This document shows positions 63,807 to 64,000 of a stretch of 64,000 nucleotides of DNA, one piece after another. Where the stretch lies: contig CALFWO010000015.1 of assembly GCA_937928045.1 (NCBI GenBank), positions 111,615-175,614 on the forward strand, in the 5' to 3' direction. Position 1 is the stretch's first letter; each line of letters opens with the position of its first letter. This DNA comes from an uncultured Saprospiraceae bacterium (GTDB lineage: Bacteria; Bacteroidota; Bacteroidia; Chitinophagales; Saprospiraceae). Under the pieces are notes generated by a model, which saw only the letters and a list, made by a program, of their open reading frames with translations, did not search any database and had not been told where the DNA came from. Position numbers and translations under genes: made by a program.

Positions 63807-64000
63807 ATGTCTAATATGACCATTCAACTCAGCAATGCCGCTATATTTCAAGCCAACAAATCGGTTCTGACTGATGTCAATTTTGTATTGAACGAAGGAG
63901 ATTTGGCATTTCTTATTGGCAAAACAGGCGCTGGAAAATCTAGTCTTTTGAAGACGCTCTATGCCCAATTGCCTTTGATGGCTGGATCTGGAGTCGTTTT
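63807..64000 (+). CDS. FtsE-like ABC transporter ATPase, 3' end cut by window edge
   Basis: Only the first 64 codons are visible: MSNMTIQLSNAAIFQANKSV, then LNEGDLAFLIGKTGAGKSSL with Walker A GKTGAGKS at about residues 40-47, and LKTLYAQLPLMAGSGVV. The wording I-G-K-T-G-A-G-K-S-S-L-L-K-T-L-Y is typical of FtsE in Bacteroidota. FtsE with FtsX controls cell-wall hydrolases at division. Signature motifs and any ftsX lie beyond the edge, so another ABC exporter ATPase cannot be excluded. Met4 at 63816 is an alternative start. A TATTTTTG box lies 5 nt before the first ATG, which would favour Met4 or a leaderless message. Confidence 0.7.
   Translation, partial: MSNMTIQLSNAAIFQANKSVLTDVNFVLNEGDLAFLIGKTGAGKSSLLKTLYAQLPLMAGSGVV

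Noticed and set aside
63765..63968. 67-codon minus-strand frame at the right edge
   Set aside because: It is antisense to the ATP-binding cassette start with its clear Walker A motif.

Overview
The window looks like a chromosomal stretch of an AT-rich marine-type Bacteroidota, most likely of the Saprospiria/Lewinella kind. The taxon is inferred from gene families, not from a marker gene. The evidence is type IX secretion (T9SS) C-terminal sorting domains on at least three proteins, a giant HYR/SprB-type adhesin, a Y_Y_Y hybrid regulator, a Bacteroidota-type PyrC (QVHFRDPG), a Cys-type CcmE with a long CcmF, and weak Shine-Dalgarno sequences with TAnnTTTG-like promoter boxes. I saw no tRNA, rRNA, CRISPR array, integrase or transposase.

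Layout. 1-3420: 5' part of a large secreted dikinase-like protein (glucan-water-dikinase-style His domain plus ATP-grasp) that runs off the left edge. 3696-5224: a decaying operon in which a broken MarR regulator and a broken GNAT acetyltransferase flank an intact DinB-like gene, with a palindromic operator still present upstream. 5254-8516: VIT/VWA protein translationally coupled to a caspase-like His/Cys protein. 8683-20489: mixed genes, including a UPF0126 channel with a scarred 5' end, a nucleotidyltransferase-methyltransferase fusion, lipoproteins (one a DJ-1 homologue lacking its Cys), a three-part OmpA protein, a membrane/coiled-coil pair and a large zinc metalloprotease. 20631-20972: six and a half copies of a 53-bp tandem repeat. 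21065-25311: sbcC-sbcD. 25381-29331: YheT-type hydrolase, a T9SS leucine-rich protein and an orphan lipoprotein. 29503-32978: pyrimidine genes pyrC, nupC and a uridine kinase, followed by a frameshifted small gene. 33540-38996: the 1818-aa adhesin.

39177-59169 is a beta-1,3-glucan (laminarin-type) utilisation locus. A membrane hybrid regulator faces a co-directional series: clan-A glycosidase fused to an outer-membrane beta-barrel, multi-module glycan-binding lipoprotein, GH16 lipoprotein, cytoplasmic GH149 phosphorylase, GH17 lipoprotein, GPH/MFS symporter, and a T9SS protein with seven tandem 174-aa modules. No SusC/SusD pair lies inside the complete cluster. The fusion of enzyme and porin-like barrel could be the outer-membrane entry point. 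Inferred flow: surface GH16/GH17 and the fusion enzyme cut glucan, oligosaccharides cross the barrel, the symporter imports them, and GH149 phosphorolyses them to glucose-1-phosphate. This is the most novel-looking system here.

59355-63652 is a cytochrome c maturation operon (ccmE, ccmF, a DUF2520 reductase-like gene, a small conserved gene). The window ends in the 5' part of a divergent ABC ATPase gene resembling ftsE.
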